This document shows positions 57,137-64,000 of a stretch of DNA of 64,000 bases, one piece after another. The position numbers were made by a program, and so were the translations under genes. The stretch covers positions 179,575-243,574 of the forward strand of contig JAMLGP010000001.1 in NCBI GenBank assembly GCA_023957835.1, written 5' to 3'. Below the pieces are notes generated by a model, which was not told where the DNA came from, did not search any database, and saw only the letters and a program-made list of their open reading frames with translations. Source of the stretch: Homoserinimonas sp. (GTDB taxonomy: Bacteria > Actinomycetota > Actinomycetes > Actinomycetales > Microbacteriaceae). Position 1 is the stretch's first letter; each line of letters opens with the position of its first letter.

Positions 57137-58456
57137 GTGCCAAGAATCCTTATCGTCGGCGGCGGATACGCCGGTTTTTACACTGCCTTGAAGCTCGAAA
57201 AGTGGTTGCGTTCTGGGGAGGCCGAGGTCACCGTCGTCGACCCGCGCCCCTACATGACCTACCAGCCGTTCCTGCCGGAGGTGGCCGCCGGATCGGTTGA
57301 ACCGCGCCATGCGGTAGTCAGCCAGCGTCGTCATTTGCGCAACACCGAGGTGATCACCGCGAGCGTCACCGCGATCGACCACAAGAAGAAGGTCGCGACA
57401 ATCGAACCGGCAATCGGAAAGCCGTGGAAGCTTGAGTACGACGTGCTCGTTTACACTGCGGGAGCCGTTTCCCGCACCTTCCCGATCCCCGGAGTGGCGG
57501 ATGTCGCCATCGGCCTCAAGAACATCGAAGAGGCGATCGAGGTGCGCGACCGGGTTCTCACCAACTTCGACAAGGCCGCGGATCTTCCTCCGGGCAAGGA
57601 GCGGGACCGGCTGCTGACATTCACGGTCGTCGGCGGCGGATTCGCCGGCATCGAGATTTACGGCGAGCTTCGCAGCCTGGCCAGCGAGCTCATCAAGTAC
57701 TATCCGTCGATCACTTTCGAGGACATCCACTTCCACCTAATTGAGGCGATGGATCGGATCATGCCCGAGGTTTCGCTCAAGACGAGCCACTGGGTGCTCC
57801 GCCACCTCGCAGAGCGCGGCGCGGTCGTGCACCTCGAGACCCAGCTCACTTCCGCTGTCGGCGGCAAGGTCGAGATGTCCAACGGCGAAAAGTTCGAATC
57901 CGATCTGATCGTGTGGACTGCGGGAGTCATGGCTAACCCCATGTTGCGCAACACCGACCTGCCGCTCGACCCCAGGGGCCGCCTGCGCGTCGGCGCAGAC
58001 CTGCGGGTCACCGACGATGATGGCGTCATCGAGAACGCCTGGGGAGCTGGCGACGCCTGCGCCGTGCCGGACCTCACCGGCGGCGGAGTCGGCGGTTTCT
58101 GCGTGCCGAACGCACAGCACGCCGTTCGGCAGGCCAAGCTGCTCGCGAAGAACATTGCCGGAGCGATCCGCGGGGATGCACCTGCCGAATACGTTCACAA
58201 GAACCTCGGCGCGGTCGCCGGCCTCGGCCTGTATCACGGGGTCTACCAGTCCGGCCGGATCGCGTTCAAGGGACTCATCGCCTGGTTCATGCACCGCGGC
58301 TACCACGGACTCGCGGTACCGATGTGGGAGCGCAAGCTTCGCGTTTTCGGCAACTGGATCCTGAACTTCCTCGTCCACCGCGACATCGTCTCCTTAGCCG
58401 ACCGGGTCACTCCGCGAGCTTCCTTCGAGGAGTTCGCTGCTCGTCCCAAGGCCTGA
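57137..58456 (+). CDS. ndh: Type II NADH dehydrogenase
   Basis: Non-proton-pumping NADH:quinone oxidoreductase at the inner face of the membrane. Two dinucleotide-binding motifs: GGGYAGFYTALKLEKWL for FAD at the N-terminus and VVGGGFAGIEIYGELRS for NADH near residue 165. FAD-contacting WGAGDACAVPD and the quinone-side AQHAVRQAKLLAKNI are present. The C-terminal amphipathic helices (GLIAWFMHRGYHGLAVP) bind the membrane. 439 residues from GTG. Confidence 0.92.
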   Translation: MPRILIVGGGYAGFYTALKLEKWLRSGEAEVTVVDPRPYMTYQPFLPEVAAGSVEPRHAVVSQRRHLRNTEVITASVTAIDHKKKVATIEPAIGKPWKLEYDVLVYTAGAVSRTFPIPGVADVAIGLKNIEEAIEVRDRVLTNFDKAADLPPGKERDRLLTFTVVGGGFAGIEIYGELRSLASELIKYYPSITFEDIHFHLIEAMDRIMPEVSLKTSHWVLRHLAERGAVVHLETQLTSAVGGKVEMSNGEKFESDLIVWTAGVMANPMLRNTDLPLDPRGRLRVGADLRVTDDDGVIENAWGAGDACAVPDLTGGGVGGFCVPNAQHAVRQAKLLAKNIAGAIRGDAPAEYVHKNLGAVAGLGLYHGVYQSGRIAFKGLIAWFMHRGYHGLAVPMWERKLRVFGNWILNFLVHRDIVSLADRVTPRASFEEFAARPKA

Positions 58457-58523
58457 ACCGGCGCCCGCACTATTGGCCCGCGTTACTAACACGGGTTCCG
58501 CGAGCGCCTAGGCTTGGGGCTGC

Positions 58524-58597
58524 GCCCCCGTAGCCCAATCGGCAGAGGCAGACGACTTAAAATCGTCACAGTAAGGGTTCGAGTCCCTTCGGGGGCA
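58524..58597 (+). tRNA. tRNA-Leu (anticodon UAA), short class I-like form
   Basis: A 74-nt cloverleaf. The acceptor pairs GCCCCCG with CGGGGGC. The anticodon arm is GACGA-CTTAAAA-TCGTC, giving UAA. The T arm is AAGGG-TTCGAGT-CCCTT. The variable region is only 5 nt (ACAGT), whereas bacterial tRNA-Leu normally has a long variable arm. CCA is not encoded. Confidence 0.85.
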
Positions 58598-58635
58598 CTT
58601 TGTCAAGTGCCCCGTTCGGGACTCGCGCTCTATCT

Positions 58636-58677
58636 GAATCCGCTGGCGCGGATTCGGTTCAAATCCCTCCGGGGGCA
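58636..58677 (+). other. Partial copy of tRNA 3' end with an adjacent hairpin
   Basis: 58656-58677 matches the last 22 nt of the tRNA-Leu (58576-58597) with three mismatches. Directly before it, GAATCCGC and GCGGATTC form an 8-bp stem around TGGC, shaped like a class II variable arm. No 5' half can be folded. Either a tRNA pseudogene or an att-like duplication. Confidence 0.6.
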
Positions 58678-58769
58678 TGCCTCTTTCTCCTACGCCGCGG
58701 TGTGTTGCCAACGTTGCGGATGCTGGAACCTGCGCGTAGTTCACAAACCTCCGCGGCGCTGGGATATAG

Positions 58770-58830
58770 GTGAGTGGTGAGTGGTGGCGGGTGAGTGGCG
58801 GGTTGGCGTCGGGTTCGTGGTGAGTGGCGG
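58770..58830 (+). repeat. G-rich short repeats downstream of the BNR gene
   Basis: GGTGAGTGG-type units (GTGAGTGG followed by T or CGGG) occur four times between tRNA-Leu and the stop of the minus-strand BNR gene. No gene is present. Low complexity; possibly slippage-prone. Confidence 0.55.
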
Positions 58831-58831
58831 G

Positions 58832-60292
58832 TTAGCGGCGAGCAGGCAGTGGGCGCGCGGTGCGCATCAAGGCGCCTGCGAACAACAGGGCGCCGACGAG
58901 CAGGAGAGCGAGGCCTAGGGCGACTATCTCGAGCATCCCATTCGGCCCGGTGTCTGCCAGTCCGGGATCGATAGCTGGTCGAGGAAATGTGAGTGAAGAA
59001 GTAGCAACCGCGAACTCGGGTGCGCTCTGGGTTCCCCAGACGGCCGACATCATTGTTGAACTGACAGTTACCTGCGGAGAGTATGAGACCGGAGTTGCGG
59101 AAGAAAGAATGACCGGGGTACTCCAGGTTGCACCCGAATCGAGCGAATAGGCGGCCTGAATCCCTTGAATCGGGCCGTCGTGGTAAAGCCAAACCGCCGC
59201 GAGAGTGCTTCCGTGGCTGGCAATGACTGCATTGAACGAACTAGTTAGGGGATTCGAGATCGCGGTGGGAGCGCTCCAGATTGAGCCGCCATTGGAGGAG
59301 CGCGAGACGAGGATCTGGTTGATTGAGCCGTCGTTACTGGACCAGATTTCTGTGATCGTGTTTCCATCGGTTGCCGCCGAGGGGAAGTATCCCGACTGAT
59401 CGGTTGCGGAAACATTGACTGGAGTGTTCCAGGTCGCACCCTGGTCAGAGCTCGATGCTGATTCGATCCAGTTGGATACGCCGTCACTGTGGACCCAGAC
59501 CACTGTTGTCACTCCGCCGCCGGCAGTCAGCGTCGGAAATGTGGAACTGCCGGTTTCGGTGAAAGTAGTAGGGGCACCCCAGGTTGTTCCGTTGTCGGTT
59601 GAACTCGCGACCTGGATCAGGTTGTCGCTGCCGTTGGTTTGGAACCAGGTCGCCGTTATCGTATCTCCGTCGTCCACTACTTGTGGCTGCGTGTAGTTCG
59701 GGACCGAGATCCCGATGACATTCGCGCTGCCCCACGTTATTCCGTCGTCGATCGAGGTCGAGGCGTAAATGTAGATAGCCGGCGAAACATCTGCACTCCA
59801 AACGACGGTGACCGTGTGATTGTTCACCGCCATACCGGGGTTGGTAAATAGCCCTCCGGATGACGGCACCTCAACGGGAGTGCCCCAGGTGGCGCCACCA
59901 TCACTCGAAGAGGAGAAGAGCACCCGCTGGATGCCGGTTCCGGAATCGAAACTGCCCCAGGTAGCAAAGAAGTGGTCGCCATCGGTTAGGAGTTTCGGGG
60001 CGAATGCGGACTCAGGGGTACTCGAGATCTCAATCGGTGCACTCCAGGTGAGCCCTTTATCTACGGAGCGGCTCGATTCAATTACAGTGACGCCCGCCGT
60101 GTTGGAGGACCAAATCGCGACGAGGTTAGAACCGTCATTGGCGATTTGAGGGTTCCCAATGATGCTCGTGGAGGTGCTTTCAATTGTGACTGCGGGGTCC
60201 CATGCTCCGTCGGCTGCAAAGACAGAGGCCGGCAATGTGAGCAAAGCAGCGGCGAATAGCGCTACGAAAATAGTCAAGGTCCTGGCACGCAC
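58832..60292 (-). CDS. Cell-wall anchored BNR-repeat (sialidase-like) protein
   Basis: About 486 residues from GTG 60292 (after GGAG), which gives a clean signal peptide (RTLTIFVALFAAALLTLPASVFA). The body is a beta-propeller with repeated Asp-box motifs (SSDGGATWG, STDNGTTWG, SSDQGATW, SLDSGATW). The C-terminus ends with LADTG, a hydrophobic segment (MLEIVALGLALLLVGALLFAGALM) and RTARPLPARR, a sortase signal of the LAxTG type. No catalytic sialidase residues are evident, so a binding role is as likely as glycosidase activity. Confidence 0.82.
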   Translation of the reverse strand: MRARTLTIFVALFAAALLTLPASVFAADGAWDPAVTIESTSTSIIGNPQIANDGSNLVAIWSSNTAGVTVIESSRSVDKGLTWSAPIEISSTPESAFAPKLLTDGDHFFATWGSFDSGTGIQRVLFSSSSDGGATWGTPVEVPSSGGLFTNPGMAVNNHTVTVVWSADVSPAIYIYASTSIDDGITWGSANVIGISVPNYTQPQVVDDGDTITATWFQTNGSDNLIQVASSTDNGTTWGAPTTFTETGSSTFPTLTAGGGVTTVVWVHSDGVSNWIESASSSDQGATWNTPVNVSATDQSGYFPSAATDGNTITEIWSSNDGSINQILVSRSSNGGSIWSAPTAISNPLTSSFNAVIASHGSTLAAVWLYHDGPIQGIQAAYSLDSGATWSTPVILSSATPVSYSPQVTVSSTMMSAVWGTQSAPEFAVATSSLTFPRPAIDPGLADTGPNGMLEIVALGLALLLVGALLFAGALMRTARPLPARR

Positions 60293-60443
60293 TTGAAACT
60301 CCGAACGGGTTGAATTTTGCGCACCTGGAGCCTTGCTCTCTGATGCAGTGGTGAAAGCATAGTGCCTGATTCGACTCAATGAACAGGATGATCTTCGGCC
60401 GTTCGTACTCTTGAATCTTGCTCAGAAAATCTTGAACTTGACC

Positions 60444-60458
60444 TTGACGTAGCGTCAA
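60444..60458 (+). promoter_or_regulatory. MerR-type operator
   Basis: TTGACG and CGTCAA flank TAG, a perfect palindrome placed between a candidate -35 TTGACC (60438-60443) and -10 TAGCGT (60463-60468), which are 19 bp apart. The overlong spacer with central dyad is the hallmark of MerR-activated promoters, here driving the regulator gene itself. Confidence 0.65.
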
Positions 60459-60475
60459 CCTCTAGCGTGGTTGGC

Positions 60476-61222
60476 ATGGAGTGGTCAATACAGGAAATTG
60501 CGCGCATCGCGGGCACTACCAGCCGCACCCTTCGCCATTACGACGATCTCGGTCTCGTGCCTCCGACGCGTATCGGTGGCAACGGCTATCGGTATTACGA
60601 CGAGGTCGCGCTCGTTCGGCTGCAGCGAGTACTCCTGCTGCGTGAGCTCGGCCTGGGCCTGCCGCAAATCGCAGAAATCCTGGATCGCGAGAGCGACGAG
60701 GCCTCAGCACTGACCACCCATTTGGCGCTGCTGCGCCAGGAGCAGGAGCGGCTCGATCGGCAAATCGCCGCGGTCGAGCACACCATTAGCGCACTGAAGG
60801 GAGGTGAAGAACTAATGGCAGAAAACATGTTTGACGGCTTCGATCACACTCAATACAAGGATGAAGTCGAGGAGCGCTGGGGCAAGGACGCGTACTCAAG
60901 CTCCGACGCCTGGTGGCGCGGAATGAGCGACGCCGATCGAAAGGAGTGGATGTCCAGGGCGAGTTCCCTGACGTCCGACTGGATCGAGGCATCCGGCTCC
61001 GTGTCGCCGACCTCCGAGGTCGCGCAGGAACTCGCCCGGCGCCACGTCGAGTGGCTTCGCGGAATCCCCGGAACTCCCGCCGCTTCAGGCGGGGACCTAA
61101 AGGGCTACGTAACCGGACTTGCCGAAATGTATGTCGCGGACGAGCGCTTTGCTGCGAATTACGGCGGAGTCGAGGGCGCGAAGTTCGTTCGAGCTGCGCT
61201 GCTAGCGCACTTCGAGGACTAG
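60476..61222 (+). CDS. MerR family regulator with TipAS ligand domain
   Basis: 248 residues from ATG 60476. The MerR winged helix (WSIQEIARIAGTTSRTLRHYDDLGLVPPTRIGGNGYRYYDEVALVRLQRVLLLRELGLGL) is followed by the dimer coiled coil and a TipAS domain (MFDGFDHTQYKDEVEERWG, AWWRGMSDADRKEW, YVADERFAANYGG). TipA-like proteins bind thiopeptides and other drugs and activate resistance genes. It stands alone and appears autoregulated. Confidence 0.93.
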   Translation: MEWSIQEIARIAGTTSRTLRHYDDLGLVPPTRIGGNGYRYYDEVALVRLQRVLLLRELGLGLPQIAEILDRESDEASALTTHLALLRQEQERLDRQIAAVEHTISALKGGEELMAENMFDGFDHTQYKDEVEERWGKDAYSSSDAWWRGMSDADRKEWMSRASSLTSDWIEASGSVSPTSEVAQELARRHVEWLRGIPGTPAASGGDLKGYVTGLAEMYVADERFAANYGGVEGAKFVRAALLAHFED

Positions 61223-61284
61223 CTTACGGAGCGGTCAGCCGCGGGCGAGTCGGGGTGGAATTGCCACGAGCGACTTTCCCGCGG

Positions 61285-62508
61285 CTAACTCGCATCCTGA
61301 AACTTGACCGGGTCGGCTAGCAATTCCGAGAACGCCAGTTCGGCGGCTCCGACCATAAGGATGTCGCTGCCGAGTTCTGCCGGAACCACCTGCACCGATT
61401 CTCCGCTGGCCGCGAGAGGTCTGGCCGCCAGCGAGTTGTTGAGCTTGCCGGGGTCGGCAGCGTAGAGATCTGCAAGAAATCCGCCCAGGACGATAAGGCG
61501 CGGGTTTAGCGTATTGATCGCAGTGCGCACGGCTATCCCGAGGTAGCCGAGCTGCCGTTCGACTTCCGCGCGAATCTCCGAGCTGCGCTGCGAGCCTGAG
61601 ACCTCTTCGAAGGCGGCCAGCAGAGCCGAACCCAGTTCATCGCTCTCTTCATCGGTCAGCCCGAGCAGTTCAAGCAGCGGTGCACGCCTGACTTCGGTCT
61701 CGAGGCAACCGGCGGCTCCGCAGTGGCAGGTCACTCCATTGCTGTTTACGAGAGTGTGCCCAAGTTCGCCGGCATAGCCTGCGGCTCCGTTCAGGGGCAG
61801 GCCGCCGGTGATAATCCCTCCGCCGATTCCGCTCGCACCGCCGTTTAGATAAACCAGATCGCCTATTCCGCGGCCGGCACCGAAGGTACCCTCGGCCAGC
61901 ACCCCAAGAGTCGCGTCATTTGCCGCGCTCACCGGCAGGTCGAGAGAACTCGAAAGCAATGCGGTAAACGGCTCGTCAACCCAGCCGAAGTGCGGAGCAA
62001 GTCTCACGAGCCCGTCCTCGGTTCGAACCAGTCCGGGCACGGCCACTCCGACTCCGACCATCCACTGCTCGGGCCCCAGCTTTTGCAACAGAACCCGAAC
62101 GGCGGTCGCGGTGAGTTCGACCGCCTGACTTGCTGAAAGGTCTGCAGTGGCAGCGACGCGATGCCTGGCAAGCACACTGCCGCCGAGTCCAACGAGAGCC
62201 AGCCGAATCGAATCGATCTCGGGGTTTACCGCGACCGCGACGGCCTTCTGGGTGACCGCGACTATCGGGCTGGGCCGGCCGACGCTGCTGCGAATCGCGG
62301 GATCAGATTCTGCAACCAGACCCCGACTGGCAAGCTCGGCAACCAGGGCTGCGATCGTAGAGCGGTTCAGTCCGGTTCGCGCCGTGAGGGTCGACCGAGA
62401 GCTGCCGGCGGACCCGGAGCGGTGAACGAGCCTGAGCACAGTCGCAAGGTTTTCCCGCCGAAGCGAGTCATTGCCAATGCCTCGCACCCTGGTCTTGCTC
62501 GAATCCAC
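61285..62508 (-). CDS. ROK family transcriptional repressor, probable xylose regulator
   Basis: 407 residues from GTG. An N-terminal winged helix ([50 protein letters not shown]) precedes a ROK sugar-kinase-like domain with [19 protein letters not shown], the phosphate loop and the ROK zinc motif [10 protein letters not shown]. The divergent neighbour xylA points to XylR function, responding to xylose. Confidence 0.88.
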   Translation of the reverse strand: MDSSKTRVRGIGNDSLRRENLATVLRLVHRSGSAGSSRSTLTARTGLNRSTIAALVAELASRGLVAESDPAIRSSVGRPSPIVAVTQKAVAVAVNPEIDSIRLALVGLGGSVLARHRVAATADLSASQAVELTATAVRVLLQKLGPEQWMVGVGVAVPGLVRTEDGLVRLAPHFGWVDEPFTALLSSSLDLPVSAANDATLGVLAEGTFGAGRGIGDLVYLNGGASGIGGGIITGGLPLNGAAGYAGELGHTLVNSNGVTCHCGAAGCLETEVRRAPLLELLGLTDEESDELGSALLAAFEEVSGSQRSSEIRAEVERQLGYLGIAVRTAINTLNPRLIVLGGFLADLYAADPGKLNNSLAARPLAASGESVQVVPAELGSDILMVGAAELAFSELLADPVKFQDAS

Positions 62509-62543
62509 GCCATCACCCTATCCGCAAGATTCTCGAAAAATTG

Positions 62544-62568
62544 TATTTGTTGCCCTTGGAGACAAATA
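62544..62568. promoter_or_regulatory. Inverted repeat between ROK regulator and xylA
   Basis: TATTTGT (62544-62550) and ACAAATA (62562-62568) are separated by 11 bp in the divergent intergenic region. The form matches ROK/XylR operators. A likely site controlling both directions. Confidence 0.55.
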
Positions 62569-62641
62569 TCTTGAACTCTCAGAATTGAGCGCTTATGTTG
62601 GGAGTAACAACATTTCAATTCGGGCCAAACCGGGAGTTCAA

Positions 62642-63835
62642 ATGACAGTCAGAAAACCCACCTCTGCGGATAAGTTCAGCTTCGGCCTCTGGACTATCGG
62701 CTACTCCGGCGCTGACCCGTTCGGAACCCCTACCCGCGACCACCTGGATGTTGTTGACGCCCTCGAGCACCTCGCCGAACTTGGCGCGTGGGGGCTGAGC
62801 TTTCACGATGATGACTTGTTCGCCTTCGGATCCACGGATGCCGAACGCCGCAGGCAAATCGACCGCCTGAAGCAGGGACTGACCGACACCGGGCTGGTAG
62901 TTCCGATGATCACCACCAACTTGTTCAGTCAGCCGGTGTTCAAGGACGGCGGCTTCACTTCAAACGACCGCTCTGTGCGCCGGTTCGCTCTAAGGAAGGT
63001 GCTGCGGAACCTCGACCTCGCCGCTGAGCTCGGAGCAAAGACCTTCGTGATGTGGGGAGGTCGAGAGGGTGCGGAGTATGACGCGGCCAAGGACATCCGG
63101 GCTGCTCTCGAGCGCTATCGCGAGGCCGTGAATCTGCTTGGTGACTATGTCACTGACAAGGGCTACGACATCCGGTTTGCGATCGAGCCAAAACCAAACG
63201 AACCTCGCGGCGACATTCTGCTGCCTACGGTCGGGCACGCCCTTGCCTTCATCCAGTCGCTCGAGCGGCCGGAACTCGTCGGGCTGAACCCGGAGGTTGG
63301 GCATGAGCAAATGGCCGGGCTCAACTTCGCCGCCGGGATCGCTCAGGCGCTCTACCACGGCAAGCTCTTCCACATCGATCTCAACGGGCAGCGGGGAATC
63401 AAATACGACCAGGATCTGGTCTTCGCACACGGCGATTTGTTCAACGCCTTCGCTCTCGTCGACCTGCTAGAAAACGGCCGGCCCGGCGGCGGACCGGTTT
63501 ATGAAGGGCCGAGGCACTTCGACTACAAGCCTTCCCGCACCGAGGACTCTGCGGGGGTTTGGGCCTCTGCCGCAGCCAATATGAGCAACTATTTGCTGCT
63601 CAAGGAACGGGCTGCGGCCTTCCGCGCCGATCCGGAAGTCAAGGCTGCTCTCGAGGCCGCGAAGGTAACGGAGCTATCGGTGCAGACTCTTTCCGCTGGA
63701 GAAGGCTGGGAAGGACTCCTCGCGGACAAGAGTTCCTTCGAGGAATTCGATTCTGCTGCCTACTTCAACGGTCGCGGCTTCGGTTTCGTCGTGCTTCAGC
63801 AGCTCGCGACCGAGCACTTGCTTGGTGCGCGGTAA
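62642..63835 (+). CDS. xylA: Xylose isomerase
   Basis: Converts D-xylose to D-xylulose with divalent metals. 397 residues from ATG 62642, the class I actinobacterial form. Active-site His in [12 protein letters not shown], Lys/Glu metal ligands in [27 protein letters not shown] and the Asp ligands in [17 protein letters not shown]. The C-terminal arm ends [22 protein letters not shown]. Followed by xylB after 18 bp. Confidence 0.96.
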   Translation: MTVRKPTSADKFSFGLWTIGYSGADPFGTPTRDHLDVVDALEHLAELGAWGLSFHDDDLFAFGSTDAERRRQIDRLKQGLTDTGLVVPMITTNLFSQPVFKDGGFTSNDRSVRRFALRKVLRNLDLAAELGAKTFVMWGGREGAEYDAAKDIRAALERYREAVNLLGDYVTDKGYDIRFAIEPKPNEPRGDILLPTVGHALAFIQSLERPELVGLNPEVGHEQMAGLNFAAGIAQALYHGKLFHIDLNGQRGIKYDQDLVFAHGDLFNAFALVDLLENGRPGGGPVYEGPRHFDYKPSRTEDSAGVWASAAANMSNYLLLKERAAAFRADPEVKAALEAAKVTELSVQTLSAGEGWEGLLADKSSFEEFDSAAYFNGRGFGFVVLQQLATEHLLGAR

Positions 63836-63853
63836 AGCTCGAAGGCCTCGGAG

Positions 63854-64000
63854 TTGACTCTCGTTGCCGGGGTGGATTCGTCTACCCAGAGTTGCAAGGT
63901 CGTGATTCGCGATCTTTCGACCGGAGCGACGGTACGCGAGGGCAGGGCCGGTCACCCGGAGGGGACCGAGGTTGATCCTCAGGTCTGGTGGCTCGCGCTG
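63854..64000 (+). CDS. xylB: Xylulokinase, 5' part only
   Basis: The first 49 codons from TTG 63854 reach the window edge. The protein opens [19 protein letters not shown], the FGGY-kinase ATP-loop motif, followed by [17 protein letters not shown]. It phosphorylates D-xylulose, completing xylose entry into the pentose phosphate pathway with xylA upstream. Confidence 0.92.
   Translation, partial: MTLVAGVDSSTQSCKVVIRDLSTGATVREGRAGHPEGTEVDPQVWWLAL

Noticed and set aside
56189..57736. 515-residue minus-strand frame
   Set aside because: Antisense to the subtilase and ndh genes, both with full sets of catalytic motifs.

Overview
The window is high-GC actinobacterial chromosome. The neighbourhoods pmt/rsmI, metG-tatD-rsmA-ispE, rplY-pth-mfd, mazG and eno-ftsB-DUF501, the NDH-2 type NADH dehydrogenase, and an LAxTG-type sorting signal point to the order Micrococcales, most likely family Microbacteriaceae. 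This placement is inference from gene content and order; no rRNA gene is present.

Region 1 (1-17.2 kb) is mostly housekeeping: pdxH, a DUF255/thioredoxin-like protein, a large Ig-like membrane protein, protein O-mannosyltransferase, rsmI, metG, tatD, rsmA, ispE, a two-gene ABC exporter and an ABC-F ATPase. Region 2 (17.2-20.2 kb) looks acquired: a CopB-type copper P-ATPase with a CsoR-like palindromic operator, next to a remnant of a winged-helix protein gene that has lost both ends. Region 3 (20.2-35.6 kb) returns to core genes: a MarR regulator, tRNA-Gln, glmU, prs, a phosphatase, gnd, a three-gene unit (PucR-type regulator, esterase, BMP-family lipoprotein), nadE, rplY, pth and mfd. mfd carries an in-frame insertion that encodes two perfect hairpins.

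Region 4 (35.6-48.5 kb) is a defence and toxin-antitoxin island between mfd and mazG. It holds a HigB/DUF891-HTH pair, a Phd/HicA-like pair, a type IV AbiEi/AbiEii pair and a five-gene minus-strand operon. That operon encodes a Cap4-like dsDNA nuclease, an ABC-3C middle component, an SMC-like ATPase with a zinc hook (together a Lamassu / ABC three-component type system), an SRA-HNH type IV restriction enzyme and a NERD-domain SF1 helicase. Decayed elements surround it: two PIN-toxin fragments, a higB with a nonsense codon beside an intact higA, a VapBC remnant whose toxin was replaced after ten codons, and a membrane-protein fragment. The operon is the best candidate for an unusual system here.

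Region 5 (48.5-64 kb) is core again: a CPBP protease, mazG, ferritin behind a DtxR/IdeR-like box, a TetR regulator, hisS, eno, ftsB, DUF501, a mycosin-like subtilase, type II NADH dehydrogenase, and a short class I-shaped tRNA-Leu(UAA) followed by a partial copy of its 3' end. Next come a sortase-anchored BNR-repeat protein, a TipA-like MerR regulator with its operator, and the start of a xylose locus (ROK repressor, xylA, 5' end of xylB).
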